A stretch of 64,000 bases of DNA from Aliisedimentitalea scapharcae (GTDB taxonomy: Bacteria; Pseudomonadota; Alphaproteobacteria; Rhodobacterales; Rhodobacteraceae): the NCBI RefSeq assembly GCF_045277565.1, contig NZ_CP123584.1:3410001-3474000 (forward strand), in the 5' to 3' direction. The translations under genes and the position numbers were made by a program. The notes below the pieces were generated by a model, which was not told where the DNA came from, searched no databases, and saw nothing but the letters and a program-made list of their open reading frames with translations. Shown here piece by piece: positions 1 through 7,971 of this stretch; position 1 is the stretch's first letter, and each line of letters starts with the position of its first letter.

Positions 1-2
1 CG

Positions 3-923
3 GACCGCGCACGGGTGGTGAGCGACATCCTGACGGCCTGTACTGACATTGGGTTCCTGTCCATCACCGGCACCGGCATCGCCCCGGACACTGTGGATAA
101 GGTTCGGGAGTGTTGTCGGACAATTTTTGCCATCGACGAAAAATCCAAATGGGATCAGGCGATTACCCGCGACAACTATCGTGGATATATCCCGATGGGC
201 TTCTTCACACCCAATGACGGCAGTGGCACGGCCGACAAATACGAAGGCTACAAGCTGCATTTTGAAACCGCTTCGGATGACCCGATAGTTGCCGATTGTC
301 CGCTGTATGGCCCCAACCTGTGGCCGCGTGAAGTGCCCCAGGCCCGCGACATCATTCTGGGGTATTGGCGACAGCTGGACGCTGTGGCCGACCTGTTGAT
401 CGGCGCGCTCGAAGACGGGCTGCAGCTGCCTCCCGGCACACTGGTGGACGGGTTCACAAAACCGATGACAAACATGACGCTGCTGCATTATCCCCCGCAG
501 GCCCCGGATGAGGCCGGGTTTGGCATCCACCCGCACAAGGACACCGACGCGCTGACGATCATTGCGCCAGACCCGGTGGGCGGGCTGGAAGTGCAGACCC
601 GTGATGGTGGCTGGATCACACCCGATACGCCGCCCGGCGGATTTGTCGTCAATATCGGCGACATGCTGGAGCTGTGGTCCGGCGGGCGGCTGGTGTCGAC
701 CCCACACCGGGTGGTGAACACATCCGGCAAGGAGCGCTATTCTTTCCCCTATTTCGCCGTGCCGCGCCATGATGTGGTGGTTGCCCCGCTGTGCGCCCCG
801 CGCGACGGGTTCGAACGCCCCGCCGTGCATTGCGGCCATTGGTCGGCCGAAATCTGGCGCACCAATTGGCCCGATGAAGAGGCCAGCGCCGACACCCCCG
901 AATTGGGAACACTGCACAGCTGA
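3..923 (+). CDS. 2-oxoglutarate/Fe(II) oxygenase, isopenicillin N synthase-like (5' end cut by window)
   Basis: The protein is an Fe(II)/2-oxoglutarate-dependent dioxygenase of the isopenicillin N synthase type. The HxD pair is visible in HPHKDTDAL (about residue 173) and the third metal ligand in STPHRVVN. It is followed by RYSFPYF, whose Arg and Ser normally hold the 2-oxoglutarate carboxylate. The reading frame is open to the left edge (residues DRARV before the first possible GTG at 15) and aligns with the usual N-terminal strand of the family, so the true start lies outside the window. The substrate is unknown. Family members oxidise small molecules, amino acids or nucleobases. Confidence 0.85.
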   Translation, partial: DRARVVSDILTACTDIGFLSITGTGIAPDTVDKVRECCRTIFAIDEKSKWDQAITRDNYRGYIPMGFFTPNDGSGTADKYEGYKLHFETASDDPIVADCPLYGPNLWPREVPQARDIILGYWRQLDAVADLLIGALEDGLQLPPGTLVDGFTKPMTNMTLLHYPPQAPDEAGFGIHPHKDTDALTIIAPDPVGGLEVQTRDGGWITPDTPPGGFVVNIGDMLELWSGGRLVSTPHRVVNTSGKERYSFPYFAVPRHDVVVAPLCAPRDGFERPAVHCGHWSAEIWRTNWPDEEASADTPELGTLHS

Positions 924-1138
924 TATCTCAGGTTTTGTCCTGCCCACCCCTGTGGTCCATCAATACAGCAGGGACAGGTCGCTTTGGCGTCACCTTGGGG
1001 ATAACATGGGGAAAACCCCGAAAACACAGGGATAAAACCGCGGATCCGACCCCTGCCCGGGCTGGAACGTAACGCTGCTCTTGCAACCCTGCCAGCAATC
1101 GGCAATGACAAATACAGACGAGCATTTCAGGGGCAGCC

Positions 1139-2212
1139 ATGGCACTTCCAGTTCGCGATCAGGTGAAATATTGGGGCGCTGTCAGCGTCGCAATCGTCTT
1201 GGCATTGTGGTTCCTGGGGGATGTGCTGCTGCCGTTTGTCATCGGCAGCGCCATTGCCTATTTCGTCGACCCCATTGCCGACCGGTTGGAGCGTATGGGG
1301 CTGAGCCGCATGGCCGCGACCGGGGTGATTTCAATTTCAACCATCCTGCTGGCCGTGATCCTGACGCTGTCTGTCGTGCCGATGCTGATCACCCAGCTGA
1401 TTGACCTGATCCAGTTCCTGCCACAACTGCTGCGCGATCTGCGCACGTTTATCGGGGAACACGTCCCGTCTCTGCTGGACGAAAAATCACGCATCCATAT
1501 GGCGTTGTCCGCCATGGGAGAGACCCTGAAGGAGCGTGGCGTCCTCCTGCTGGATACGCTGGTCGGATCGGCCATGTCGCTCCTGAACGTGGTGCTGCTG
1601 ATCGTGATCGTTCCGGTGGTGTCGATTTATATGCTGCTCGATTGGGACCGGATGATCGCCCGGATTGGCGAGCTGTTGCCCCGCGACCACGCCCCGACCA
1701 TCGGACGGCTGGCCAAGGAGATCGACAAGACCCTGGCCGCATTTGTGCGGGGCATGGGGACCGTCTGTCTGATCCTGGGCACCTATTACGCCGTCGCACT
1801 GATGCTGGTGGGATTGAATTTCGGCCTGGCTGTCGGGTTCATTGCCGGGCTGGTGACATTCATTCCCTATCTGGGCGCATTGATCGGTGGGGTGCTTGCC
1901 ATCGGTCTGGCGCTGTTCCAGTTCTGGGGGGATTGGGTGTCGATTGGCATGGTGGCCGGAGTTTTTGTGATCGGTCAGGTGGCAGAGGGCAATATCCTGA
2001 CCCCGAAACTGGTCGGGAGCTCGGTCGGGTTGCACCCGGTCTGGTTGCTGCTGGCGTTGTCGGTGTTTGGGTCCCTGTTCGGGTTTGTCGGTATGCTGGT
2101 CGCTGTACCGCTGGCTGCTGCGCTGGGTGTGGTGGCCCGGTTCGCGGTTGAACAATATATGACAAGCCGCCTGTATCAGGGCAAAGCCTATATCGAACCG
2201 GAACAAGACTGA
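1139..2212 (+). CDS. AI-2E family transporter (PerM/UPF0118-type membrane protein)
   Basis: This is a 357-residue integral membrane protein. It has an N-terminal pair of hydrophobic segments (about 17-50), a long amphipathic middle domain, and clustered C-terminal membrane helices from about 150 onward. The family signature region GLNFGLAVGFIAGLVTFIPYLG sits near residue 225-246. Family members include the proposed autoinducer-2 exporter TqsA, PerM and a Na+/H+ antiporter, so the substrate cannot be assigned. The stop codon is followed immediately by the ATG of the DnaA-related gene with no spacer, so the two are translationally coupled, an arrangement I recall as common next to hdaA in this order. 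Confidence 0.85.
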   Translation: MALPVRDQVKYWGAVSVAIVLALWFLGDVLLPFVIGSAIAYFVDPIADRLERMGLSRMAATGVISISTILLAVILTLSVVPMLITQLIDLIQFLPQLLRDLRTFIGEHVPSLLDEKSRIHMALSAMGETLKERGVLLLDTLVGSAMSLLNVVLLIVIVPVVSIYMLLDWDRMIARIGELLPRDHAPTIGRLAKEIDKTLAAFVRGMGTVCLILGTYYAVALMLVGLNFGLAVGFIAGLVTFIPYLGALIGGVLAIGLALFQFWGDWVSIGMVAGVFVIGQVAEGNILTPKLVGSSVGLHPVWLLLALSVFGSLFGFVGMLVAVPLAAALGVVARFAVEQYMTSRLYQGKAYIEPEQD

Positions 2213-2893
2213 ATGGCACAACAGCTCAGCTTTGATCTCCCGGCGATCCCCGCGCTGGGACGTGAGGATTTCTTTGTCGCGCCGTCCAATGCGATGGCGG
2301 TCGCGATGATCGACGCTGGGACCAATTGGCCCGGCGGAAAACTGGTTCTGACGGGGCCGGCGGGTGCGGGGAAAACCCATCTGACCCACGCCTGGTCCAC
2401 CCAGACCCGAGCCAGGATCATTTCCGCCCGCGACCTGACTGACGACATGGTCCCCGATCTGGCCCGCGCGCCTGTCGCCGTCGAAGATGTGCCCGACATC
2501 GCCCAGGACCCAGCCGCACAGACAGCGCTGTTTCACCTGCACAATCTGGTGCTGGCCAATGGCCAGGCCCTGATGCTGACCGGGCGACCGGCCCCCAACC
2601 TGTGGCATCTGTCCCTGCCCGATCTGCAAAGCCGGATGCAGGCTGCGGCGCATGTCACCATCGAAGCCCCTGATGATTCCCTGTTGGCGGTTGTGTTGGC
2701 CAAATTGTTCAGCGACCGGCAGATCCTGCCGCGCCCGGATGTGATCCCGTATCTGGTGCACCATATGGATCGGTCGTTTCAGGCCGCTGTCGATATCGTG
2801 GACAAGCTGGACCGCCTGTCGCTGGCGGAATCACGCACATTGTCGCGCGCTTTGGCAATCCGGCTGCTGGCGCAGGAAAAAAGCGACGAATAG
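2213..2893 (+). CDS. hdaA: HdaA-like DnaA-related AAA+ protein
   Basis: This 226-residue protein resembles the AAA+ core of DnaA without the C-terminal DNA-binding domain, as in Hda/HdaA. HdaA stimulates ATP hydrolysis by DnaA on the sliding clamp and so prevents re-initiation of replication. The Walker A motif GPAGAGKTH lies at residues 48-56. The N-terminus MAQQLSFDLP matches the QL[SP]LxL/F-type beta-clamp-binding peptide of the family. The last third carries the helical lid (HHMDRSFQAAVDIVDKLD). The gene starts directly at the stop of the upstream permease gene. Confidence 0.85.
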   Translation: MAQQLSFDLPAIPALGREDFFVAPSNAMAVAMIDAGTNWPGGKLVLTGPAGAGKTHLTHAWSTQTRARIISARDLTDDMVPDLARAPVAVEDVPDIAQDPAAQTALFHLHNLVLANGQALMLTGRPAPNLWHLSLPDLQSRMQAAAHVTIEAPDDSLLAVVLAKLFSDRQILPRPDVIPYLVHHMDRSFQAAVDIVDKLDRLSLAESRTLSRALAIRLLAQEKSDE

Positions 2894-2973
2894 TCCTGAC
2901 GCCTTGATCCACCGTTCAATTGACCCGCCGAATTGAATAAAGCATTCTGAGATCGGCATACCTGGGGATACAC

Positions 2974-4524
2974 ATGAATCTGACAACCGAACCTCCGGCT
3001 GTGGAATGGGGTCCCTTCGGACGCCCGCTGTTTGATGACCCCAGTGTGCGGGCCCTGTCCCGTGTCGGGGTGGTTGACGTAGGGTCGAACTCGGTCCGGT
3101 TGGTGGTGTTTGACGGCGCGGCGCGCTCACCTGCCTATTTCTACAACGAAAAAATCATGTGTGCCTTGGGCGCGGGCGTGTCTGAAACCGGCCTGTTGAA
3201 CCCCAGCGGACGCAAACGCGCGCTGGCCGCATTGAACCGGTTCCAGCATCTGGCCCAGGGCATGGGTCTGCCACCGCTGTCAGTGGTGGCCACAGCCGCG
3301 GTACGCGACGCACAGGACGGGCCGGATTTCTGCGACGAAGTCCTGCGCGAAACCGGATTGAGAATCTGGGTGATCGACGGCGAAGAAGAGGCCCGCCTAT
3401 CCGCCCAGGGGGTTCTGCTGGGCTGGCCCGGTGCCTATGGGTTGGTCTGTGACATTGGTGGCTCGTCGATGGAGCTGGCCGAGATCCAGAACGGTCTGGT
3501 GGGGCGGCGGGTGACCTCGTCTCTGGGGCCACTGAAGCTGCGCGATATTCCCGGTGGGCGACGCGGGCGTAAACACCACATCAAGGAAGTGATCCGCGGT
3601 CTGGAAGAACAGATGGGATCGCAACGTGATCGCCTGTTTCTGGTCGGCGGCAGCTGGCGGGCCATTGCCCGCATCGACATGGAGCGGCGCGGTTATCCGC
3701 TCAAGGTGCTGCATGAATACCGGATGAGCACCAGTTCGGTGCGCGAAACCATCAAATACATCGAAGGTTCTGACCTGAACGAATTGCGGGCGCTGACGGG
3801 CACATCCGCCTCGCGGATGTCTCTGGTGCCCTATGCCATTGACGTCCTGTCGCGGCTGATCCGGACCTTTAAACCCAAGGACATTGCGATTTCCAGCTAT
3901 GGGATCCGCGAAGGGCTGTTGTATGAACAGATGCCGCAACGGCTGCGCGACCGGGATCCGCTGATCGAGGCGTGCCGCTATGCCGAAGTCAAGGACGCCC
4001 GGATGCCGGGCTTTGGCAAGACGCTGTATGACTATGTTGCACCGCTGTTCAAATATGGCCCCGAAAGCCACAAGCGATTGGTCAAGGCTGCCAGCCTGCT
4101 GCATGATGTCAGCTGGCGCGCGCACCCCGATTACCGGGCCGAGGTCTGTTTTGACAATGCCACACGCGCCAATCTGGGTGGGCTAAAGCATTCTGAACGG
4201 GTGTTTCTGGGACTGGCGTTGCTGTACCGGTATCGCAACAAACACGAAGGCACCGCGTTTGAAAACCTGCAAGGGTTGCTGGATGAACACGGCCAGAAAC
4301 AAGCCCAGATTCTGGGCAAGGCCATGCGGTTCGGCGCAATGTTGATGGTCAATGATGATGCCCCGATCGGGTCGCTACGCTGGCAGCCACGCAAACGCCA
4401 TCTGACTGTCACCCTGCCCGCGGCTTCGATGCCGCTGTTTGGCGAAGTCGCCGAGGCACGCCTGCAATCGCTGGTGCAATCGCTGGACGGGAATTACGAA
4501 ATCCGGACCTTGCCTGCCGCCTGA
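2974..4524 (+). CDS. ppx: Ppx/GppA family phosphatase (exopolyphosphatase-like)
   Basis: This 516-residue protein belongs to the sugar kinase/HSP70/actin superfamily that hydrolyses polyphosphate or pppGpp. The phosphate-1 motif DVGSNSVR is at residues 35-42, the phosphate-2 motif CDIGGSSMEL is near residue 155, and a GGSWRAIARI segment is near 225. The C-terminal half contains an HD-like region with SLLHDVSW, as in Ppx proteins longer than about 500 residues. The sequence does not separate exopolyphosphatase from guanosine pentaphosphatase activity. An 80-base gap separates it from hdaA. Confidence 0.88.
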   Translation: MNLTTEPPAVEWGPFGRPLFDDPSVRALSRVGVVDVGSNSVRLVVFDGAARSPAYFYNEKIMCALGAGVSETGLLNPSGRKRALAALNRFQHLAQGMGLPPLSVVATAAVRDAQDGPDFCDEVLRETGLRIWVIDGEEEARLSAQGVLLGWPGAYGLVCDIGGSSMELAEIQNGLVGRRVTSSLGPLKLRDIPGGRRGRKHHIKEVIRGLEEQMGSQRDRLFLVGGSWRAIARIDMERRGYPLKVLHEYRMSTSSVRETIKYIEGSDLNELRALTGTSASRMSLVPYAIDVLSRLIRTFKPKDIAISSYGIREGLLYEQMPQRLRDRDPLIEACRYAEVKDARMPGFGKTLYDYVAPLFKYGPESHKRLVKAASLLHDVSWRAHPDYRAEVCFDNATRANLGGLKHSERVFLGLALLYRYRNKHEGTAFENLQGLLDEHGQKQAQILGKAMRFGAMLMVNDDAPIGSLRWQPRKRHLTVTLPAASMPLFGEVAEARLQSLVQSLDGNYEIRTLPAA

Positions 4525-4537
4525 CCCTGCGCGCCCC

Positions 4538-4918
4538 TCAGATATCGGTGCTGCCCGTCGGCGCATCGCCATCCGGGGTGTTGTCCGGCGCGTCCGTGTC
4601 TGGTTCTGTGGGCTGTTTCTTGCGGATGATGATATCACCATTGGGCAGAATTTCCGGCGGGTGATACACGGACCAGTCTTTGACGTCCTCGGCCAGCTGC
4701 GCCAACGCTGGACCCATTTCGACCATAAACCCGCGCAGGGATGGCCCGAATTGTTCTGCCATGTCGCGCAGGTCATCCAGCGCCGGGGCCATTTCGTTGC
4801 GCAACCCTTCGAAAAACAGTTCAGCCCCCTGCTCCATCAGGCTGCGCTCATCCTCTTCGGCCAGAACCGGCGAAGAGACCATCAATAGGGCTGAAAACAA
4901 TAATGCGCGATATGTCAT
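4538..4918 (-). CDS. Small secreted protein of unknown function
   Basis: This 126-residue protein has a clear Sec signal peptide (positively charged start, hydrophobic LLFSALLMVSSPVLA, then the mature region EEDERSLMEQG). The mature part is acidic and helical, and the tail is a disordered Asp/Pro/Thr-rich segment. Homologues are common in Rhodobacterales and, as I recall, are often mislabelled as AAA+ ATPases; no Walker motif is present here. It runs convergently to the Ppx gene with a 13-base gap. Its function is unknown; periplasmic location is inferred from the signal peptide. Confidence 0.75.
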   Translation of the reverse strand: MTYRALLFSALLMVSSPVLAEEDERSLMEQGAELFFEGLRNEMAPALDDLRDMAEQFGPSLRGFMVEMGPALAQLAEDVKDWSVYHPPEILPNGDIIIRKKQPTEPDTDAPDNTPDGDAPTGSTDI

Positions 4919-4963
4919 GCCCCCAACATAGGACGCGAGATCGCGCCCTGTAAGAGGCAGAAT

Positions 4964-5974
4964 TCAGATTTCGATATCCAGCGTCACCGGGAAATGATCT
5001 GACGCCGTCAGCAACGCATCGCAGAATTCCGCATCATTCCAACATTCGACATCATCAAACGGGTGCCAGATCCGCCAGGCCGGTCGCCGCGCCATCAGAT
5101 CATCCGAGATCATCACATAATCCAGAAGCGCCTGAAAAAATCGTTTTGCCTCGGGATTGAAAAACCGCGCCGTGGTCGGCACCTCGCCTGCCCGGCGCGC
5201 AATCAGCTTGCCCGCGTGCGGGTCGGTCAGATCCTCGCCCAGCACGATTTCCACCGACGAACGGCCAAACAGATGTTCGTATTCATCCAGACCGGGGCCA
5301 TCGTTCAGATCCCCCAGAACAATCACCGATTCATTCCGCGCCAGATGTTCGTCCACCCTGCGTCGCAGCCAGATCGCCTGTGCCAGCTGCTTGCGCCGGT
5401 TGGCAATGGACCGGCGGATCTGGGCATCGCGCGTGCGTTCCCCGTGCGGTGCCTTGGATTTCAGATGCACCCCGATCAAACGCAACGCCGTGCCGTTTTT
5501 GGTCAACATCGCCAGTTCCAGTGGGGGTTTGGAAAACACCACCTTGTCCTGTGTTGCGTCCACGTCCAGATCAATGTGAAACACGCCGTCAAACCGTGCC
5601 GATCCCTGGCCGGTTTCACCCACCGCCGGCCCCTGTGGGTCGTGGGCAACCTCGATCACATCCGGATCATAGAGCAACGCGATTTCCTGTTGGGTGTCAT
5701 TGGCAAACCCGATCACCGACTTGCGCGTGCGCAGATCAAAGCGACCGGCAAAATGCTCAAGCGCCCGCACCGTGTTCTGTTTGCGCCCGGTATTGGGGGC
5801 CTCGATCAACATGATCGCATCGGCATCGACCCGCTGAAACACCTGCCCCAAAGCGCGACTCTGCTGACCGCGGGTCACGTCCTGACGCCCTGACCACCGG
5901 TCATCTTCCATCAGTTGGTCATTCTGGTCAAACAAATTGGCGAACCATTCCACATTGTAGGTCGCCAGCCGCAT
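4964..5974 (-). CDS. Endonuclease/exonuclease/phosphatase (EEP) family protein
   Basis: The order of motifs is that of the DNase I-like EEP superfamily: RLATYNVEWF at the N-terminus (metal-binding Asn), MLIEAPN (catalytic Glu), LIGVHLKSK, VVLGDLNDGP (Asp/Asn pair) and a final ASDHFPVTLDI (Asp-His). All the residues for a Mg-dependent phosphodiesterase are therefore present in 336 residues. There is no signal peptide, so it is probably cytoplasmic. The substrate (nucleic acid, phospholipid or sugar phosphate) cannot be told. Its start is one base from the stop of the DnaJ-domain gene, so the two are probably cotranscribed. Confidence 0.85.
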   Translation of the reverse strand: MRLATYNVEWFANLFDQNDQLMEDDRWSGRQDVTRGQQSRALGQVFQRVDADAIMLIEAPNTGRKQNTVRALEHFAGRFDLRTRKSVIGFANDTQQEIALLYDPDVIEVAHDPQGPAVGETGQGSARFDGVFHIDLDVDATQDKVVFSKPPLELAMLTKNGTALRLIGVHLKSKAPHGERTRDAQIRRSIANRRKQLAQAIWLRRRVDEHLARNESVIVLGDLNDGPGLDEYEHLFGRSSVEIVLGEDLTDPHAGKLIARRAGEVPTTARFFNPEAKRFFQALLDYVMISDDLMARRPAWRIWHPFDDVECWNDAEFCDALLTASDHFPVTLDIEI

Positions 5975-5975
5975 C

Positions 5976-6659
5976 TCAGGCCGCCCGTGCGTTGTTGATC
6001 TCTTCCCAGGCGCGATTGATGTCGATCATCTTTTTCTCGGCCAGGCGGATCGCCTCTTCGGGCACGCCGCGTGCGATCATCGCGTCGGGGTGGGTTTCAC
6101 GGACCAATTTGCGCCAGACTTTGCGGATCTCGACCATTTCCGCGTCCGGGTCCACGCCCAACACCGTATAGGGATCGGTGGGCGCATCCGGCACAAACCG
6201 CGCCCGCAGCGCCCTGAACTGGGCGTCCGTCTGGCCAAAGATCCGCGCCACATCTTCGAGAAACTGGTTCTCACCCGGATGATAGAACCCATCTGCCATG
6301 GCAATGTGAAACAGACCTTCCATCAAATCGCACAGGGTGCCGGTGTCACGCGCAAACATGATCTGGATCTTGCGGGCATACTCCTGATACCCGGCGACAT
6401 CCGTGCGCGCCATATTGAAAACTTTGGCCGCACCGGCTTCGTCGTTGCGGGCAATCTGAAACACCTCCCGAAAGGCGACCACCTCGTCCCGGGTCACCTG
6501 CCCATCGGCCTTGGCCATCTTTGCCCCCAGCGCAATCACCGCAATGGCAAAGGCCACGCTGCGCTCGGGCGGAGTGCGCAGGTGATCAAAGACATCCGCC
6601 AGGCTTTCCCCTTTGGTCAGAGCCGCCAATGCGTCGGATATGCGAGTCCAGATAGACAT
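5976..6659 (-). CDS. TerB-like/DnaJ-domain protein (DjlA-type co-chaperone)
   Basis: In this 227-residue protein residues about 30-150 form a TerB-like helical domain (ALGAKMAKADGQVTRDEVVAF and a second copy HIAMADGFYHPGENQFL). A C-terminal J domain follows, with the diagnostic HPD at about 190-192. The order matches DjlA-like co-chaperones, which stimulate the ATPase of DnaK, but the N-terminal membrane anchor of E. coli DjlA is missing. It is therefore probably a soluble partner of DnaK. It lies directly upstream of the EEP nuclease gene. Confidence 0.85.
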   Translation of the reverse strand: MSIWTRISDALAALTKGESLADVFDHLRTPPERSVAFAIAVIALGAKMAKADGQVTRDEVVAFREVFQIARNDEAGAAKVFNMARTDVAGYQEYARKIQIMFARDTGTLCDLMEGLFHIAMADGFYHPGENQFLEDVARIFGQTDAQFRALRARFVPDAPTDPYTVLGVDPDAEMVEIRKVWRKLVRETHPDAMIARGVPEEAIRLAEKKMIDINRAWEEINNARAA

Positions 6660-6668
6660 GGTACCACC

Positions 6669-7190
6669 TTAGCGTGTCGTTGGTGCCGTGTCAGGGGATC
6701 CCGGCCCGTGTTCGGATAGAATTTTCTGCATCAAAACCAGATCCAGCCACTGCCCCTGCTTGCATCCAACTTCTGGCAAACGTCCGACGTGGCAATATCC
6801 CATTGCCGCATGAAATGCGACCCCCGCCGCATTGGCGCTGCTGATCCCGGCGACCATCACATGTATACCGTCGCCGCGCGCGCGCGATTCCAGCGCCAAT
6901 AACAATCTGCGCCCCGCGCCCTGCCCCCGTGCAGCCGGGTCCAGATACAGCGAATGTTCGACCGTTTGCACATAGCCCGGTCCAGACCGGAAACTGCCAT
7001 ATCCCGCAAAACCCACAACCTGATCACCTGTCTCGGCCACCAGAAACACCTGACCGCCACGGATCGCACCCGCAACCGCATCGACCTGTCGCTCGACCGT
7101 GGTAAAGGTGATCAGACTGTCGCGAATGACCTGATTGTGAATGCAACAGATGGCCTGCGCGTCCGCAGGCCGGGCCGCCCGCAGGATCAC
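6669..7190 (-). CDS. GNAT N-acetyltransferase, phosphinothricin acetyltransferase-like
   Basis: This is a 173-residue acetyl-CoA-dependent N-acetyltransferase. The acetyl-CoA-binding motif A is visible as YLDPAARGQGAGRRLL. The C-terminal segment VGRLPEVGCKQGQWLDLVLMQ is typical of the PAT/Bar and methionine sulfoximine acetyltransferase subgroup. The likely substrate is an amino acid analogue or a related amine; this is inferred. It begins with GTG, and that GTGA overlaps the stop of the upstream glyoxalase-like gene by four bases, so translation is probably coupled. Confidence 0.85.
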   Translation of the reverse strand: MILRAARPADAQAICCIHNQVIRDSLITFTTVERQVDAVAGAIRGGQVFLVAETGDQVVGFAGYGSFRSGPGYVQTVEHSLYLDPAARGQGAGRRLLLALESRARGDGIHVMVAGISSANAAGVAFHAAMGYCHVGRLPEVGCKQGQWLDLVLMQKILSEHGPGSPDTAPTTR

Positions 7191-7789
7191 CGCAGGACCC
7201 GCCGGCCATCTGCGGTGTCAAACGTGGCTTCGAACCCGGCTGGTCCGACTTCGATCACCACCCGCGGATCCCGCAACCCCAACGCAGCGTCCAGGTCTGC
7301 CGCCTGTGGATGCGCAACCACCAGATGACGCAAATGACACCCTTGCTGCGTCAACAGAGGGGCCGGATGCGGGCTGTGCCATTCGATCAGGGCGGGGAAT
7401 GTGTTGTCAAACGGCAGAACCCCGGTGTCCGGCACCGCCATCTGCCAACGCAGATCGCCACGCGCCAACGACAAAGGCTGTCCCGCATCAACCGACATGC
7501 CCGCCACCACAGCTGCCAGATCCGTACACCGGCAAATCCAGTTGCACAGGCGCGGTCCCCCCTGGAACCGGTCCAGATCGAACCAACGCGGTGATCTGTG
7601 CGGCCGCGCCGTGGGATCGGCTGCAATCGCTTCCAGATACAGCCCGTCCGACACCCCCAAAAGAAAATTATGCGTGCCGAACATCTCGTGGCGCCCGCCC
7701 GGCTGCATGGGAACCCCCAGCGCATCCTCCACATGGGCCACTGCCGCTTCCAAACTCTCGCCCGCCACGGCCAGGTGATCGAGTTCCAT
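7187..7789 (-). CDS. Glyoxalase-like/VOC domain protein
   Basis: I chose the ATG at 7789 because the product then starts MELDHLAVAG, the standard first strand with metal-ligand His of a vicinal-oxygen-chelate fold. Frames further upstream give low-complexity sequence. The 200-residue protein resembles the glyoxalase-like domain family (PF13468 type), with a second half containing HLRHLVVAHP. Its substrate is unknown. It is translationally coupled to the GNAT gene. Confidence 0.75.
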   Translation of the reverse strand: MELDHLAVAGESLEAAVAHVEDALGVPMQPGGRHEMFGTHNFLLGVSDGLYLEAIAADPTARPHRSPRWFDLDRFQGGPRLCNWICRCTDLAAVVAGMSVDAGQPLSLARGDLRWQMAVPDTGVLPFDNTFPALIEWHSPHPAPLLTQQGCHLRHLVVAHPQAADLDAALGLRDPRVVIEVGPAGFEATFDTADGRRVLR

Positions 7790-7882
7790 GTCTCCAAGAC
7801 CTCCGCGTCCCCGTTTCTGCCAGCTTACCGCGCGCCCGCGCCAGCACAATGAAAAAAGCAGACGCTCCGGTTCCCCAAAAAG

Positions 7883-7952
7883 CCTGCTTCTTTCTGGTTC
7901 AAAATACCTCGGGGGGAACATTGCACCAGCAATGTGGGGGGCAGCGCCCCCC
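7883..7952 (+). repeat. Dispersed structured element, copy 1
   Basis: The element has three parts: a conserved core (CCTGCTTCTTTCTGGT, then a short A-rich step and ATACCTC plus a G run), a hairpin with 7-base arms at 7918-7924 and 7929-7935 (ACATTGC/GCAATGT, loop ACCA), and a hairpin with 6-base arms at 7936-7941 and 7947-7952 (G6/C6, loop CAGCG). The same three-part layout recurs at 31183-31245, where the first hairpin has different but still paired bases. It lies between the starts/ends of minus-strand genes and might act as a terminator or small RNA; function is not known. Confidence 0.7.
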
Positions 7953-7971
7953 GGTTCCCGGGTACGCCGTT

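Noticed and set aside
1487..2764. A 425-codon open frame on the minus strand
   Set aside because: It overlaps the AI-2E permease and hdaA genes on the other strand; its Gln/His/Arg-rich composition is typical of a shadow.
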